A stretch of 64,000 nt of DNA from Pseudomonas inefficax. GTDB taxonomy: Bacteria > Pseudomonadota > Gammaproteobacteria > Pseudomonadales > Pseudomonadaceae. Within the stretch, counting starts at the first letter, position 1. Every line of letters starts with the position of its first letter. Position numbers and translations under genes: made by a program. The notes under the pieces are model-generated. The model did not search any database. It worked only from the letters and a program-made list of their open reading frames with translations, and was not told the origin of the DNA. The stretch lies in the NCBI RefSeq assembly GCF_900277125.1, contig NZ_OPYN01000132.1, positions 80,879-144,878 of the forward strand, given 5' to 3'. Shown here one piece after another: positions 51,131 to 61,500 of this stretch.

Positions 51131-52366
51131 ATGACGCCGTTCCAGCCCCTGCGCCTGCCCAATGGCAGTGTCATTCCCAATCGCATCGCCAAGGCGGCGA
51201 TGGAGGAAAACCTGGCCAACCCGGACCAGACCCCTTCCGACCAGCTGCTGCGCCTTTACCAGGCTTGGGCAGAGGGCGGTGCCGGGCTGTTGCTGACCGG
51301 TAACGTGATGGTCGACCCCGGCGCCATGACCGGCCCAGGCGGCGTGATGCTTGATGCCAGCCAGCCACTGCAACGCTTTCGCGACTGGGCACGCATCGGC
51401 CGCGCCCACGGCGCGCAGTTCTGGATGCAGATCAACCACCCGGGGCGTCAGATGCAGGCCAACCTCGGCCAGCCCACCGTGGCGCCTTCGGCCATCGCCC
51501 TGGACATGGGCGGTTTGTCCAGGCTGTTCCCCCTGCCCAAGGCGCTGGATGAAGCCGAGATCGGCGCGTTGATCCAGCGCTTCGCCCGCACTGCGGCGCT
51601 GGCTGAAGAAGCCGGTTTCAGTGGCGTACAGATCCACGCTGCCCACGGTTACCTGCTGAGCCAGTTTCTTTCGCCACTGAGCAACCAGCGCCAGGACCGC
51701 TGGGGGGGCAGCCTGGAAAATCGCGCGCGGTTGCTGCTTGAAGTGGTCAAGGCCGTGCGCGAGGTGGTTTCACCCGGTTTCGCCGTGGCAGTGAAGCTGA
51801 ATTCGGCGGACTTCCAGCGTGGCGGTTTCGAACCGGCGGATGCACGCCAGGTAGTGCTGTGGCTGAATGAGTTGCCGGTGGACCTGGTGGAGCTGTCGGG
51901 CGGCAGTTATGAAGCACCGGCGATGCAAGGCGACGCCCGCGATGGACGCACCCTGGCTCGCGAGGCCTACTTCCTGGAGTTCGCCCGGGAAATCGCCGCC
52001 ATCGCGAAGATGCCGGTGATGGTCACCGGCGGCATCCGGCGCTTGCCGGTAGTCGAGCAGGTGCTGGCCAGCGGTGTGGCCATGGCGGGGCTTGCCACGG
52101 CGTTGGCAGTCGAGCCTGCCCTGCCCCGGCGCTGGCAGAACGGCGAGCAGACGGCAACCGCCGAACTGCAACCCATTCGCTGGAAGCGCAAGGCATTTGC
52201 CGCACTGGCCTACATGGCCCTGGTGAAATTGCAGATGCGTCGCCTGGCGGCCGGCAACCGGCCCAAGGCGCATGCTTCGCCATTGCGCGCCTTGTTGCTG
52301 GAGCAAGGCTGCACGTTGCTGCGGGTGCGCCAGTACAGGCGTATGATGAAAAGCCGAGCGGATTGA
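51131..52366 (+). CDS. NADH:flavin oxidoreductase, old yellow enzyme family
   Basis: 411 aa. FMN-binding barrel with IPNRIAKAAMEENLANPD, WMQINHPGRQ, IHAAHGYLLSQFLSPLSNQR and MVTGGIRR. Reduces activated alkenes with NAD(P)H. The C-terminal ~45 residues extend past the barrel. CGGAG precedes the ATG. Divergent MerR regulator suggests induction by an electrophile. Confidence 0.92.
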   Translation: MTPFQPLRLPNGSVIPNRIAKAAMEENLANPDQTPSDQLLRLYQAWAEGGAGLLLTGNVMVDPGAMTGPGGVMLDASQPLQRFRDWARIGRAHGAQFWMQINHPGRQMQANLGQPTVAPSAIALDMGGLSRLFPLPKALDEAEIGALIQRFARTAALAEEAGFSGVQIHAAHGYLLSQFLSPLSNQRQDRWGGSLENRARLLLEVVKAVREVVSPGFAVAVKLNSADFQRGGFEPADARQVVLWLNELPVDLVELSGGSYEAPAMQGDARDGRTLAREAYFLEFAREIAAIAKMPVMVTGGIRRLPVVEQVLASGVAMAGLATALAVEPALPRRWQNGEQTATAELQPIRWKRKAFAALAYMALVKLQMRRLAAGNRPKAHASPLRALLLEQGCTLLRVRQYRRMMKSRAD

Positions 52367-52451
52367 TGGTGTGATCGGCAAAGCCAAGGGTCGTACATTC
52401 GCTCTGGGAGCAACTGTCTTGGATATATATCTTCAAGCCAGCACTGGCCCT

Positions 52452-52566
52452 TGTAGGAGCGGCCTTGTGTCGCGATGGGCCGCGCAGCGGCCCCGGCAAT
52501 CTTTGCTGCGAAGCTGAAAACCTGGGGCCGCTGCGCGCCCCATCGCGACACAAGGCCGCTCCTACA
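52452..52566. repeat. Inverted-repeat element, TGTAGGAGCGGCCTTGTGTCGCGA class
   Basis: Inverted ends TGTAGGAGCGGCCTTGTGTC around a GGGCCGCGCAGCGGCCCC-type centre. It occupies a third of the 338-bp gap 52367-52704. The rest holds the lipoprotein promoter region, in which I see no clear site. Confidence 0.9.
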
Positions 52567-52704
52567 GGTATTTGCACATGGCTTGAGGCCGGTGTGGTCG
52601 AGGTGGTGGCTTGTCGTGGCGACGAACCGCGTCGATGGGCTGCGCCAGCAGCCCCACAATCCGCAGCCCCTGCCTTCATCGGCGTTCTCTACCGGAGCAT
52701 TGCC

Positions 52705-53061
52705 ATGAACAAACCCCTTCACGCGCTCATCTTCGCACTGATAGCGCTTCCTGCCTGCTCGTCCAATTCAGCGCTATACCATGACCAGCCGCTGGTAGCG
52801 AAAGTCGAAAACGGCATGAGCAAAGACCAGGTCATGCAGATCGGCGGCAAGCCTGATGCCGAATCCAGGCGCACTGTGGTACCCGGCACCTGCTTCGATT
52901 ACATGCTGACCAAGGCCGACAACCGTCAACCCTATAGCGTCAGCTTCGACGGTGCCGGCGAAGTGGACAATACCGCTTTCATGACCTGCGCAGAGTGGAG
53001 CAATGCCCAGCGCAAGGCCCGCCTGCCGAGCATGGGCGGCTCTAGCGGCTCGGGTTATTGA
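52705..53061 (+). CDS. osmE: OsmE-like outer-membrane lipoprotein
   Basis: 118 aa from ATG 52705 with CCGGAG upstream. Lipobox LPAC (Cys about 18) followed by SSN. SmpA/OmlA-OsmE fold: VENGMSKDQVMQIGGKPDAE, GTCFDYML and FMTCAEW near the C terminus. Osmotically inducible lipoprotein E family, outer membrane, role unclear. Confidence 0.85.
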   Translation: MNKPLHALIFALIALPACSSNSALYHDQPLVAKVENGMSKDQVMQIGGKPDAESRRTVVPGTCFDYMLTKADNRQPYSVSFDGAGEVDNTAFMTCAEWSNAQRKARLPSMGGSSGSGY

Positions 53062-53140
53062 CTCAGTCCAGGCATTCCCTGGCAGCCTGGCGCAGGTTGT
53101 CGCCAGACAGGAAGCTGCCCTTGTAGAAGGTCGCGCGGCT

Positions 53141-53174
53141 GCCCTCGCGGGTGAACCCGCTCCCACAGGGCCCC
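53141..53174. repeat. Single REP
   Basis: GCGGGTGAACCCGCTCCCAC with GCCCT/AGGGC arms, lying between the convergent OsmE-like and CigR-like genes. Possible terminator. Confidence 0.85.
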
Positions 53175-53221
53175 AACCAGCCGAAAGAACGCGCCGTACC
53201 TGCAGAACGGCAGGCTTGGGG

Positions 53222-53644
53222 TCAATCCAGCGCGCCGTTCAACACCTCGTAGATGATCCCCGTAGCGACCGCCACCAGGATCAGGTCCGCACCCGCCTGC
53301 ATCCATTCATAGCCATCATAATGAGGGAGCTGCCCCAGCAGCCTGCCATCCAGCTTCTTGGCGATACCCGGCGGCAGCGGTTTGCCACGGGCCAGGTTTT
53401 TCTGGATGCCGGGCGGCAGCGCCTGCCCTGCGCTCCAGTAGCTGCGGTGCCCGTCAAGTATGCCAAGCACATCGCCACGGTTTATGGACGGGCCACCATA
53501 CGAGCCCCCGTGACCTTGACCATGCTGGCCCTTGTCCTTGCCATGGCCCTGCCCCTTGCCATTACCCGGGTCGGCATAAGTAAGCGGTGGCCCCGCTGCC
53601 AGCACGATCGAGGTAGCGACAACTGCCCATCGACGCATTGCCAT
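53222..53644 (-). CDS. CigR-like (RcnB-related) exported protein
   Basis: 140 aa from ATG 53644 with AAGGAA upstream. A signal peptide ends about TYADP. A GKGQGHGKDKGQ-rich stretch follows, then the paired motif LPPGIQKNLARGKPLPPGIA, characteristic of CigR/RcnB-like proteins, and a C-terminal hydrophobic segment (ILVAVATGIIYEVL). Function outside Salmonella is unknown. Confidence 0.8.
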   Translation of the reverse strand: MAMRRWAVVATSIVLAAGPPLTYADPGNGKGQGHGKDKGQHGQGHGGSYGGPSINRGDVLGILDGHRSYWSAGQALPPGIQKNLARGKPLPPGIAKKLDGRLLGQLPHYDGYEWMQAGADLILVAVATGIIYEVLNGALD

Positions 53645-53721
53645 AACTGTTTCCTTACATGAGAGACGTCCCAGCACTGTAGACCAGAACCCGGTTCAGG
53701 GTGAAAGTCCCCAAACGCGGG

Positions 53722-53820
53722 TCAGGGCTTGGCACTCCGATAGAGCATGACGGCTGCCACATCAAGGGCCAGCACGGCAATGGCGAAGAGAAACATGAAG
53801 TACAGGTCTTCTGGAAGCAT
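53722..53820 (-). CDS. Putative 32-residue membrane microprotein
   Basis: ATG 53820 with GGGGAT eight bases upstream; protein starts MLPEDLYFMFLFAIAVLALD and ends RSAKP. A single membrane helix (residues 7-27) followed by basic residues makes a typical bacterial microprotein. Overlapping frames are less protein-like. No homologue recalled. Confidence 0.4.
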   Translation of the reverse strand: MLPEDLYFMFLFAIAVLALDVAAVMLYRSAKP

Positions 53821-53912
53821 GGCCGTATCCCCAAATGGGCAGGTTTGCAGGGATCTTGCAATTCCTGTTCCTGACGCCTCGCTGACCGGGCCTGCCCATC
53901 TGGCGCTCCAGC

Positions 53913-55100
53913 TCAGTAGAGACGGGCCTTGATCAGCGGGCGCAGCAAGTAATTGAGCACGCTGCGCTTGCCGCTGAGGATATCCACCTCGGCTACCATG
54001 CCGGGGATGATCGGCAGCACCTCATCGTCGCGCTTGAGCTGGCTGCCGTCAGTGCGGATCAGCACCTGGTAGTACGACTCTTTGCCATGGGGCGTGTCCT
54101 CCTCGATGGTGTCGGCGCTGATCTGCTCCAGCGTACCCTTGAGGTCGCCATAGATGCTGAAGTCATAGGCGGTGATCTTCACCTTGGCCGGCATGCCCGG
54201 CACCAGGAAGGCCACGTCACGCGGCTTGATCCTGGCCTCGACCAGCAGACGGTCCTCCACCGGTATCACTTCCATGATCGCCTCGCCGGGCTGGATCACC
54301 CCACCACGGGTGTTGATCAGCACGGTGTTGACCCGCCCACGCACCGGCGAAACGATGCCGGTACGGCGCAACTGGTCCTGGCGCTGCTGGACGATCGGCT
54401 CGAGGGCGCTGAGGTCAGCCTTGCGCTGTGAGCGCTCGGTGTAGGCATCCTGGAAGTAGCTACTCTTGAGCTCGGTCAACTTGCCGTTCAGGGTCGCGAT
54501 GTCCTGGCTCAGCCGCAGCGCCTCCATCTGGCTTACCGCACGCTTGGCCACCAGCGGGCGGACCAGGTCGAGCTGGCTCTGGGCCAGGCTGATCTGCCTC
54601 TGGATCGCCTGGCTGCCTTCGAGCAGCTTGTCCCGCCGCGACTTGAACAGCTCGCGCTCGGAACGCGCCAGCGGCCCTTGCGGGTCGATGTCCGGCGGGA
54701 ACTCGATGGTCGCCTTGCCCAGCACTTCGGCGTCTAGCCGGGCGATGGCCGCGCGCAGCACGCCGGCCTGGTTGGCTGACTCCTGGAAATTGGTGAGAAA
54801 GCGCGTCTCGTCCAGGCGCAGCAGTGGCTGGCCGACCTCCACCAGGTCGCCCTCCTGCACCAGCAGACGGTCAAGAATGCCCCCTTCCAGACTCTGGATC
54901 TTCTGGATGCGGCTGAACGGCACCACACGCCCGTCACCGCGCGTCACTTCATCGAGCTCCGCCCAGGCGGCCCAGGCGACGAACAGCACGACAGTGCCAA
55001 GCAGGGTCCAGAGCAGCGGGCGATAGACCGGGTGAGTGGTGGCCAGCAAGGGGTCGGCCAGTTGCCGGCGTAGCACTGCAGAACTTTTCTCAGCTGCCAT
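53913..55100 (-). CDS. Type I secretion membrane-fusion protein (HlyD family)
   Basis: 395 aa. One membrane helix at residues 28-48 (LLWTLLGTVVLFVAWAAWAE), then barrel-lipoyl-coiled-coil parts and the C-terminal signature ITAYDFSIYGDLKGTLEQIS. It bridges the inner-membrane ABC exporter and the TolC-like channel. Its start overlaps the exporter gene by 11 bases. Serves the adhesin encoded just upstream in the operon. Confidence 0.93.
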   Translation of the reverse strand: MAAEKSSAVLRRQLADPLLATTHPVYRPLLWTLLGTVVLFVAWAAWAELDEVTRGDGRVVPFSRIQKIQSLEGGILDRLLVQEGDLVEVGQPLLRLDETRFLTNFQESANQAGVLRAAIARLDAEVLGKATIEFPPDIDPQGPLARSERELFKSRRDKLLEGSQAIQRQISLAQSQLDLVRPLVAKRAVSQMEALRLSQDIATLNGKLTELKSSYFQDAYTERSQRKADLSALEPIVQQRQDQLRRTGIVSPVRGRVNTVLINTRGGVIQPGEAIMEVIPVEDRLLVEARIKPRDVAFLVPGMPAKVKITAYDFSIYGDLKGTLEQISADTIEEDTPHGKESYYQVLIRTDGSQLKRDDEVLPIIPGMVAEVDILSGKRSVLNYLLRPLIKARLY

Positions 55101-57252
55101 GGCCAGCTCCTTCGGCGACCTGCGGCGCCTGCACCTGATTGCCCAGCACCACCTGGTTCAGCGGGCCGTCCATGATCACCTGGCCGTTGCGCAGTACCAC
55201 GGCACGGTCCACCAGCGCCAAGACGCTTTTCTTGTGGGTGGTGAGGATCAAGGTACGCCGGCCCAGCCATTTCTGCAGGTAATCGATGACCTGTTTCTCG
55301 CTGTTCTGGTCGAAGGCTGCGGTCGGCTCGTCGAGCAGCAGGATCGGCGGGTCCTGCAGCAGTACTCGGGCCAGCCCCAACGCCTGGCGTTGGCCACCGG
55401 AGAGGCTGGCGTTGCCCAGGATCGGCATGTCCAGGCCCAACGGGTGGGCGCGTACGAAAGTGCCCAGCCCCACGCCATCGAGGGCATCCAGCAATTCCTC
55501 GTCGCCCAGCGCGGCGTTAGCCAGGTTGAGGTTTTCCCGCAGGCTGCCGTGGAACAACGCCACATCCTGCGGCAAGTAGCCGATGCCGCGCTGACGGTCG
55601 GCCGGGTCGATCTGGCTCAGGGCGATGTCGTCCAGCAACAGCCGGCCGGATTGGGCGTCGAGCAGGCCGCTGAGCAGCCGCAGCAGGGTCGACTTGCCGG
55701 CGCCGTTGCCGCCGAGCAGCGCCACCCGCTCGCCGGCCTGGATGCTCAGCGCCTGCACATCGACCACCGGCGGGCTGTCGCCATGGGCCAGGCGCAGCGC
55801 CTCCAGGCGGTAATGCCCGTGCAGCCGGTCGCGATGCACGAAGCGCTTCCCGGCGGGGCGCTCCTGTTCGGCGGACATCAGCTGGTCCAGGCCTTCAAGC
55901 GCCACCTTGGTGTGCTGCCAGCGACCGAGGATGGCAGCAGCCTGGGACAGCGGTGCGATGGCCCGCGAGGCCAGGATCGAACAGGCCACCAGGGCACCGA
56001 CGGTCATCGCCCCGTCGCTTATGCGGTAGACGCCGAACACCACCACCCCGACATAGCACAACTGCTGGACGATGCTCGCCGAATAGCTGAGGGTCGAGGC
56101 CAGGGCATGGGTCTTCATTGCGGTACCAGCCAGTTCGCCGGTGAGCATCTCCCACTGCTGCCGGCAGCGGCCCTCGGCACGCGTGGCCTTGACCGTCTCC
56201 AGGTGCTCGAAGGCTTCCAGCAGCACGCTGTTCTTCATCGCCCCTTCGCGCAGGTTCTGCCGCGACAGGTGCCCGAGCAGGCGCTGGGTCAGCAGCCCCG
56301 GCAGCAGCATCAACACACAGGCCACCAGCGGCACCCAGACCACATGGCCACCGATCACGGCAATGATCGACAGAAAGATCGCCACGAACGGCAGGTCGCT
56401 GATCAGTGCGGCGCTGGACGAAGTGAAGAACTCGCGGACCGACTCGAACTCACGCACCTGGGTACTGAACGCGCCCATCGACGCCGGTTTGGCGGCGATC
56501 CGGGTGCTCAGTACGCGCGCAAACAGCAGGCTCGACAATTGCAGGTCCAGGCGCTTGCCGAGTACGTTCAGCAGGTGCCCGCGAAGGATCCGCAACACTC
56601 CGTCGACGATGATCGCCAGGGCCACGCCGCTGGCGAGGATCCATAAGGTATCGAAGGCGGCATTGGGCACCACGCGGTCGTATACCTGCATGGCGAACAG
56701 CGCCGAGGCGACGGCCAGGACGTTGGCCACCAGGGCTGCCGCCGTGACTTCCGCATAGGAGCGCCAGAGCCGCTTGAGTGGCCCGAAGAACCAGTGTTCC
56801 GGCAGGCCGCTGGCGTAGTCGCCCACCCGGCCATCGGGGCGGTAGCGGCACTTGGCGAACACCGCAGTGCCACTGTAAAGCGCCTCCAGAGCGGGCAGCA
56901 CCATGCACTCACGGCCACCCTCGCTTTGCGGCACCAGCACCTCGTACTGCTCGCCCTCGATGCCGACCAGCAGCAGGCTGCGGCCATCGCCGAGCAGCAG
57001 CAGCGCCGGCAGCAGGTAGGCGTCCATCTGCCGCAACGGCAGCTCCGCGACCTTGGCAGTGATGTCTGCGCGGCGCAGGGCGCGGACCACCAGGCGCAGC
57101 GGCAGGCGTCCGTGCTCCAGTGCCAGGCCGTCGACCAGTTCGGCGTCGCCCAGCGGCCGGCCCAGTTGCCGGCACAGCAGCAGCAGGCCCTGGCGTAGCG
57201 GGTCGTCGTGGTTCAGGGGCACGACATTGTCCGGGGATTGTTCAACTTCCAT
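55090..57252 (-). CDS. Type I secretion ABC exporter (LapB-like)
   Basis: 720 aa. An N-terminal C39-like domain (residues 1-130) lacks the catalytic Cys and serves as substrate dock. Six helices lie at about 150-440. The nucleotide-binding domain has Walker A LLGGNGAGKSTLL (K520), signature LSGGQRQALGLAR and Walker B ILLLDEPTAAFD. Exports the giant adhesin. Overlaps TolC and HlyD genes by 11 bases each. Confidence 0.93.
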   Translation of the reverse strand: MEVEQSPDNVVPLNHDDPLRQGLLLLCRQLGRPLGDAELVDGLALEHGRLPLRLVVRALRRADITAKVAELPLRQMDAYLLPALLLLGDGRSLLLVGIEGEQYEVLVPQSEGGRECMVLPALEALYSGTAVFAKCRYRPDGRVGDYASGLPEHWFFGPLKRLWRSYAEVTAAALVANVLAVASALFAMQVYDRVVPNAAFDTLWILASGVALAIIVDGVLRILRGHLLNVLGKRLDLQLSSLLFARVLSTRIAAKPASMGAFSTQVREFESVREFFTSSSAALISDLPFVAIFLSIIAVIGGHVVWVPLVACVLMLLPGLLTQRLLGHLSRQNLREGAMKNSVLLEAFEHLETVKATRAEGRCRQQWEMLTGELAGTAMKTHALASTLSYSASIVQQLCYVGVVVFGVYRISDGAMTVGALVACSILASRAIAPLSQAAAILGRWQHTKVALEGLDQLMSAEQERPAGKRFVHRDRLHGHYRLEALRLAHGDSPPVVDVQALSIQAGERVALLGGNGAGKSTLLRLLSGLLDAQSGRLLLDDIALSQIDPADRQRGIGYLPQDVALFHGSLRENLNLANAALGDEELLDALDGVGLGTFVRAHPLGLDMPILGNASLSGGQRQALGLARVLLQDPPILLLDEPTAAFDQNSEKQVIDYLQKWLGRRTLILTTHKKSVLALVDRAVVLRNGQVIMDGPLNQVVLGNQVQAPQVAEGAGHGS

Positions 57253-58513
57253 GATTCAACCGATTCTCCAGTAGTGCCCCCAACAGCCCGACCTGCGCGG
57301 CCGCGCGGTACTCGATGCGCTTGCGCTCGATGTGCAGATTGATCAACTGCCGCTCGGCCTCGAAACGTTCGCGCTGCACGTTGAGCAAGTCGATCACGTC
57401 GCGGCGGCCGACCTCGAACTGCTCGCGGTACAGCTCGCCAACCTGCTCCGACTCCGTCACCTGCTGGCTCAGCGACTGCTCCCGCCAGCGCAGCGTGTCA
57501 GCGTTGTCGAACAGCGTCTGCAACTGCCGGCGGATGTCACGCTGCATCGCATCGGCCGTCCATTGCGCCGACTCCAGACGTTGTTGCGCAGCAGTCGGCC
57601 GGCGGAAGTTGGAAAGCCCCTGAAAGGTGTCCATGCGAAAGCGCAACGACATCACCGAGTCGCTTTCCGGGCGACCGCCGATCTCCCGGCGCAACGCGGA
57701 GGCCTCCAGGTTCAATTGCGGCAGCAACGAAGCCTTGGCCTCGCGGACTTGCGCCTCGGCGACATTGGCGTCCTCCAATGCCTTGCGCTGCAACGGCGAT
57801 TCACGGATCACCCGCGCCACATCGCTGGCACCCAGGTAGCGCTGCAGCGACATCGGCTCGGGCTCCACCAGTTCGGCGGGGTCCTGGCCAACCAGGATCG
57901 CGTACTGGTTGCGCGCGTCCTGCAGGTTGCCCTTCTCCAGCGACAACTGTTCCTGGGCACGCGCCAGTTCGAGGTTGGCGCGGTCCAGTTCGCTGCGGTC
58001 GGCGTAACCATCGCTGCCGCGTGCCTGGGTCATCTCGCGGATGGCGTCCAGACGCTGGATGTGCTGGCGCACCGTCTCTACCCGGCGCTCCGAGGCAAGT
58101 ACGTCGAGGTAGGTCTCGACGATATCCAGCGCCGCATCGTCGCGCGCCACCAGCACCGCCTCGGACAGCTTGCGCCGGGTCGCGCTGGCGCTGTCGACCT
58201 TGCTCGTCACCCTGCCCCAGTCATACAGCATCTGCGACACGGTGACGTCGTAGACGACCTCACCAACATCGAATTCCTGCGGCCCTCCGGACATGGTGAC
58301 GGAGGGGTAGTAACCACCTTTGGCGATCTCCACCTCGGTGCCCGCACGATCCGCTTCGGCCATCGCCGAACGCACCTGCGGGTGAATCGCCAACCCCGCC
58401 CGCACCGCCTGGTCGAGCGGGATGGCCGATGCGGACAGCGGCAGCCCGAGGCACAGGAGCCAAAGGGCTCCCGCGCCAAGGCGCCTTCCCTTGTGCACGG
58501 ACAGGCCGCGCAT
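57242..58513 (-). CDS. TolC-family outer-membrane channel (LapE-like)
   Basis: 423 aa. Signal sequence ends SASA. OEP repeats of long amphipathic helices (ELDRANLELARAQEQLSLEK and others) are typical of TolC/AggA. Its ATG overlaps the adhesin stop by one base (TGATG), so adhesin and channel are translated together. Confidence 0.92.
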   Translation of the reverse strand: MRGLSVHKGRRLGAGALWLLCLGLPLSASAIPLDQAVRAGLAIHPQVRSAMAEADRAGTEVEIAKGGYYPSVTMSGGPQEFDVGEVVYDVTVSQMLYDWGRVTSKVDSASATRRKLSEAVLVARDDAALDIVETYLDVLASERRVETVRQHIQRLDAIREMTQARGSDGYADRSELDRANLELARAQEQLSLEKGNLQDARNQYAILVGQDPAELVEPEPMSLQRYLGASDVARVIRESPLQRKALEDANVAEAQVREAKASLLPQLNLEASALRREIGGRPESDSVMSLRFRMDTFQGLSNFRRPTAAQQRLESAQWTADAMQRDIRRQLQTLFDNADTLRWREQSLSQQVTESEQVGELYREQFEVGRRDVIDLLNVQRERFEAERQLINLHIERKRIEYRAAAQVGLLGALLENRLNHGS

Positions 58514-61500
58514 CAGACCACGACCTGTACCGTGTTGTCCTCGATCAGCAGGGTACTGCTGCCAAAGTTGTAGACATCATAGGTAATGCCGTTGAGCTGC
58601 TGGGTGGTCCCTGTGTTCACGGCACCCACCACGTTGAGCGTGTCGTTGCTCTCGCCGGTGATCTGCAGGACGTTGTTGGCATCGGTGATGGCGTCGACCT
58701 CCGCCGCAGTCAGGGTCAGCACACTCCCCGAGTCGCCTTTGCCGAGGTCGATACGCTCGATGTTGGAGAGCGTGCCGACGCCGACGGCGTTGTAGTCGAG
58801 GTCGATGCCGTCGGCCAGGATTAACGTGTCGAAGCCCGCGCCGCCGTCGATGCTGACAAAGTTGGTCGCGGTGATCTGGATGGCATCGTTGCCGTTCCCG
58901 GCCACCACGTGGTCGCCAGTCCCCACATCGAAGATCAGGTCATTGCCATCACCTGCGTTGATGTGCTCCGAACTGCCGTCCGCCCCGGACATCACATCGT
59001 CCCCGGAGGTACCGTTGACGTCGATCTGGCCCACGTTCAGCGACAGCCCGTTCGGGGTCAGGGTGATGCCGTAGGCCGAGCTGTCGTTGCCGTTGGTATC
59101 GGTGGCGACGATATTGAACGAGATCTGCGAACCGAGGTTGAGGATATCGGTGATGTTCAACCCCAACTGGGTGAGTACGGTCGGGCTCAGCAGGTTCAGC
59201 GAGAAGTTGCCAGAGTTGTCCGCCGTAATCGGTAGCAGTTCGACGTTCAGCGCCGGGGTAATGACACGGATCACCACGCTGGAGTCCGGCTCGGTGGTGC
59301 CGCTGAAACCGAACCGCGGGCTCAGCGGGTTGAGGCTGACATCGACGCCGAAGTTGCCGATGGTCACTGGCTGCTCGATGCTGCTACCGACACCGATGGT
59401 CGCCACATTGCTGGTGTTGCCGGCCGGATCCTCGCCAGTCACCGAGACCTGGGCATTGAGCAACTGGTCCAGGGTAAGGTCGATGTCCAGGTCGGTGAGC
59501 AGGTTCAAAGAAGCCAGCCCGCTATTGTCGGCAGTCACCGTGGCGGTGGCGGTGACGCCGCCGATGTCCACTTCGACCGTCAGGTCGGTTCCCGGGTCGG
59601 TGGAGATGGTCAGGATGCTGCCCACCAGCGACAGCACCGGGGTCGCAGGCGGGATGGTGTCGACGGTGAATGGCACCGAGCTCGACGCGGTACCGCCATT
59701 GATGTCTGCAGTGACGGTAGAAGCGCCCTCGGGGAACGGCCCCATGCCACCGCCAGGGGGAATGGTCACCGTGACACTGCCGGCCAGGATATCGCTGGCG
59801 GTGATGGTGTGCGTTGCCTGCGTCTCGTAGCCGTTCTGCCCGGCGAAGGCGACAGTGATCACCTGGCCGACCTGCATGGTCGGGCGGATGGTCACGTCGA
59901 CCTGGATGCCGTCGCTGATCTCGGCAGCGTTGATCCAGGTATCGGCGGCCTCCGGCACGCTGATGGTCGGCGGTGCCAGGTCCGGCGCGTTGATCGTCGA
60001 TGGGCCGCTGAGGTTGCCGGCAGCATCGGCGGTGACCCCGCTGATCAGCTCGCCGGTGATCAGCGGCGGCGCAAACGGCAGGCTGAAGTTGCCGCTGCCG
60101 TCGACATTCACCGTGATCGGGTTGGCGGTATCGCCGTCGATCACGAGGCGTACCTGGCTGTTCGGCTCGGCGGTACCGGTCAGCAGTGCCCCGTCGGCAC
60201 TGATGCTCAGCAGCGGCGCCGACGGTGCCACCGTGTCGACCGTGGTACTGGCCGGGCCACTGGTGTTACCTGCGGCGTCCTCGGCCACCGCGTTGACCAC
60301 CGTGCCATTGGGCAGCGGCGTGGTTGGGGTGAAGCTCCAGTCGCCACTGCCGTCCGCCGTCGTTTCGCCGATCGGGTTGCCGCCACCATCGGTGAGGATG
60401 ACGGTGGCGCCGGGTTCAGCAGTACCAGCGAGGACCACACCATTGCTCGGCTCGATAGTCGGCGCGGCCGGGGCGATGGCATCGACCGTGGTGCTGACCA
60501 CTGGAGCACTGGTATTGCCTGCCGGGTCCTGGGCCACGGCGTTGATGACCGTGCCGTTGGCCAATGGCGTACCGGGGGTGAACGACCAGTTGCCGCTGCC
60601 GTCGGCGGTCGTCTCGCCGATCGGATTGCCGCTGCCGTCGGTGAGGATCACCTTGGCCCCGGCTTCGGCGGTACCACTGATCTCGGTACCGTTGCTCGGC
60701 TCGATCGTCGGCTGGCCAGGGGCGACCGCATCCACGGTGGTGCTGACCTGTGGGGTGCTGGTGTTGCCGGCGGCGTCCTGAGCCACGGCGTTGATCACCG
60801 TGCCGTTGGCCAGCGGCGTGCCTGGCGTGAACGACCAGTTCCCGCTGCCGTCCGCGGTAGCCTGGCCAATCGGGTTGCCGCTGCCGTCGGTGAGGATCAC
60901 CTTGGCGCCAATCTCTGCGGTACCACTGATCACCACTCCGTTGCTCGGGTTGATGACCGGGGCGGCCGGGGCGATGGTGTCAACGGTGGTGCTGGTCGGG
61001 CCGCTGGTATTGCCGGACGGGTCCTGGGCCACGGCGTTGATCACCGTACCGTTGGCCAGCGCAGGCGCAGGCGTGAAGGCCCAGTTGCCACTGCCATCGG
61101 CGGTCGTCTCGCCGATCGGGTTGCCGCTACCGTTGGTGAGAATCACCTTGGCCCCGGCTTCGGCGGTACCACTGATCACCACACCGTTGCTCGGGCTGAT
61201 GATCGGAGCGGCCGGCGCGATGGCGTCAACGGTGACGCTGGCCGGCCCGCTGGTGTTGCCGGCCGGGTCCTGGGCCACGGCGTTGATGACTGTGCCATTG
61301 GCCAACGGTGCACCGGGCGTGAACGACCAGTTGCCGCTGCCGTCGGCGGTAGTCTGACCTATCGGGTTGCCGCCGCCATCGGTAAGGATGACAGTCGCGC
61401 CCGCTTCGGCGGTACCGCTGATTTCCGTGCCGTTGCTCGGTTCGACCACCGGTGCAGCCGGCGCCACGCCGTCCACGGTAATGATCGCTGGTGCACTATC

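Noticed and set aside
53655..53861. 68-residue minus-strand frame
   Set aside because: Cys/Pro/Ser-rich composition with no good start; the overlapping 32-residue frame is more protein-like.
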